Below, one piece after another: positions 63,901 through 64,000 of a stretch of 64,000 bases of DNA. Source of the stretch: Aptenodytes patagonicus (taxonomy: Eukaryota > Chordata > Aves > Sphenisciformes > Spheniscidae); contig NC_134963.1 in NCBI RefSeq assembly GCF_965638725.1, forward strand, positions 9,121,501 through 9,185,500. The letters are read 5' to 3'. The translations under genes were made by a program, and so were the position numbers. Within the stretch, counting starts at the first letter, position 1. Each line of letters starts with the position of its first letter. Under the pieces are notes generated by a model that ran no database searches, had not been told where the DNA came from, and was given only the letters and a program-made list of their open reading frames with translations.

Positions 63901-64000
63901 TGGCGCAAAGCCCGTGTGCCTGCACAGCCCCCAGCGAGGATGTGCAACGACTTTCCACCAAGCCCCGGCACGGGAGAAGCTCTTCTTGTGAAACCATGGA
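54910..64000 (-). other. Non-coding: probable TPST2 first intron and/or upstream sequence
   Basis: No coding exon of any family I know was found on either strand. The beta-crystallin genes CRYBB1/CRYBA4, which follow TPST2 in human, are not visible. At least one TPST2 non-coding first exon is required to the right of 54909, but no obvious CpG-island promoter appears; 62.46-62.80 kb is moderately CpG-rich and is the weak best guess. An A22 tract lies at 61156-61177. Long open frames here are unsupported. Confidence 0.4.
61156..61177. repeat. A homopolymer (22 bp)
   Basis: Uninterrupted A run preceded by CACTC. No SINE or LINE body was recognised next to it. Confidence 0.9.

Noticed and set aside
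54910-64000. CRYBB1 or CRYBA4 crystallin exons expected next to TPST2
   Set aside because: No Greek-key crystallin motif was found on either strand in this stretch; the genes probably lie beyond the window.

Overview
This is vertebrate nuclear DNA, almost certainly from a bird. The genes have GT-AG introns and compact, CpG-rich promoters. Intronic repeats are avian types: a CR1 LINE 3' end, and a solo endogenous-retrovirus LTR of a kind I associate with Neoaves more than with chicken. High GC and dense genes with short introns suit an avian microchromosome. The gene order SEZ6L - ASPHD2 - HPS4 - SRRD - TFIP11 - TPST2 matches human 22q12.1, and I believe it corresponds to chicken chromosome 15.

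Layout, left to right: (1) 132-595 (+), last two coding exons of SEZ6L, then a 3' UTR to about 2.34 kb. (2) About 2.3-7.8 kb, GC-rich sequence with no gene I can support, ending in a degenerate minisatellite. (3) 7.86-18.2 kb (+), ASPHD2: CpG-island promoter, GATA-rich intron, three coding exons that join to 369 codons. (4) 20.4-36.06 kb (-), HPS4: 13 coding exons, 714 codons, including a 34-nt microexon. (5) 36.24-38.2 kb (+), SRRD: 7 exons, 286 codons, divergent from HPS4 across a 185-bp shared promoter. (6) 39.0-48.06 kb (-), TFIP11: 12 coding exons, 827 codons. (7) 48.4-54.9 kb (-), TPST2: 4 coding exons, 371 codons, plus a 5' UTR exon and a terminal 3' UTR exon. (8) 54.9-64 kb, non-coding, presumably TPST2 first intron and/or upstream sequence.

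I rebuilt each gene by placing splice sites by hand. In every gene except partial SEZ6L the exon lengths and phases close into one uninterrupted reading frame near the length of its human orthologue. Family calls rest on remembered human protein sequences, not on a database search.

The genes are not an operon and do different jobs: SEZ6L (neuronal CUB/sushi membrane protein), ASPHD2 (2-oxoglutarate oxygenase-like membrane protein), HPS4 (BLOC-3 subunit in lysosome-related organelle biogenesis), SRRD (SRR1-like protein), TFIP11 (G-patch spliceosome-disassembly factor) and TPST2 (Golgi tyrosylprotein sulfotransferase). The links visible between them are architectural: a shared HPS4/SRRD promoter, convergent 3' ends (ASPHD2/HPS4 and SRRD/TFIP11), and a very tight tandem junction where TPST2 ends a few hundred bases upstream of TFIP11. 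I found no unmistakably new system. The observations most worth checking are the E-box in the HPS4/SRRD promoter, an inverted GATA pair in ASPHD2 intron 1, the HPS4 microexon, and the 3' end of TPST2.
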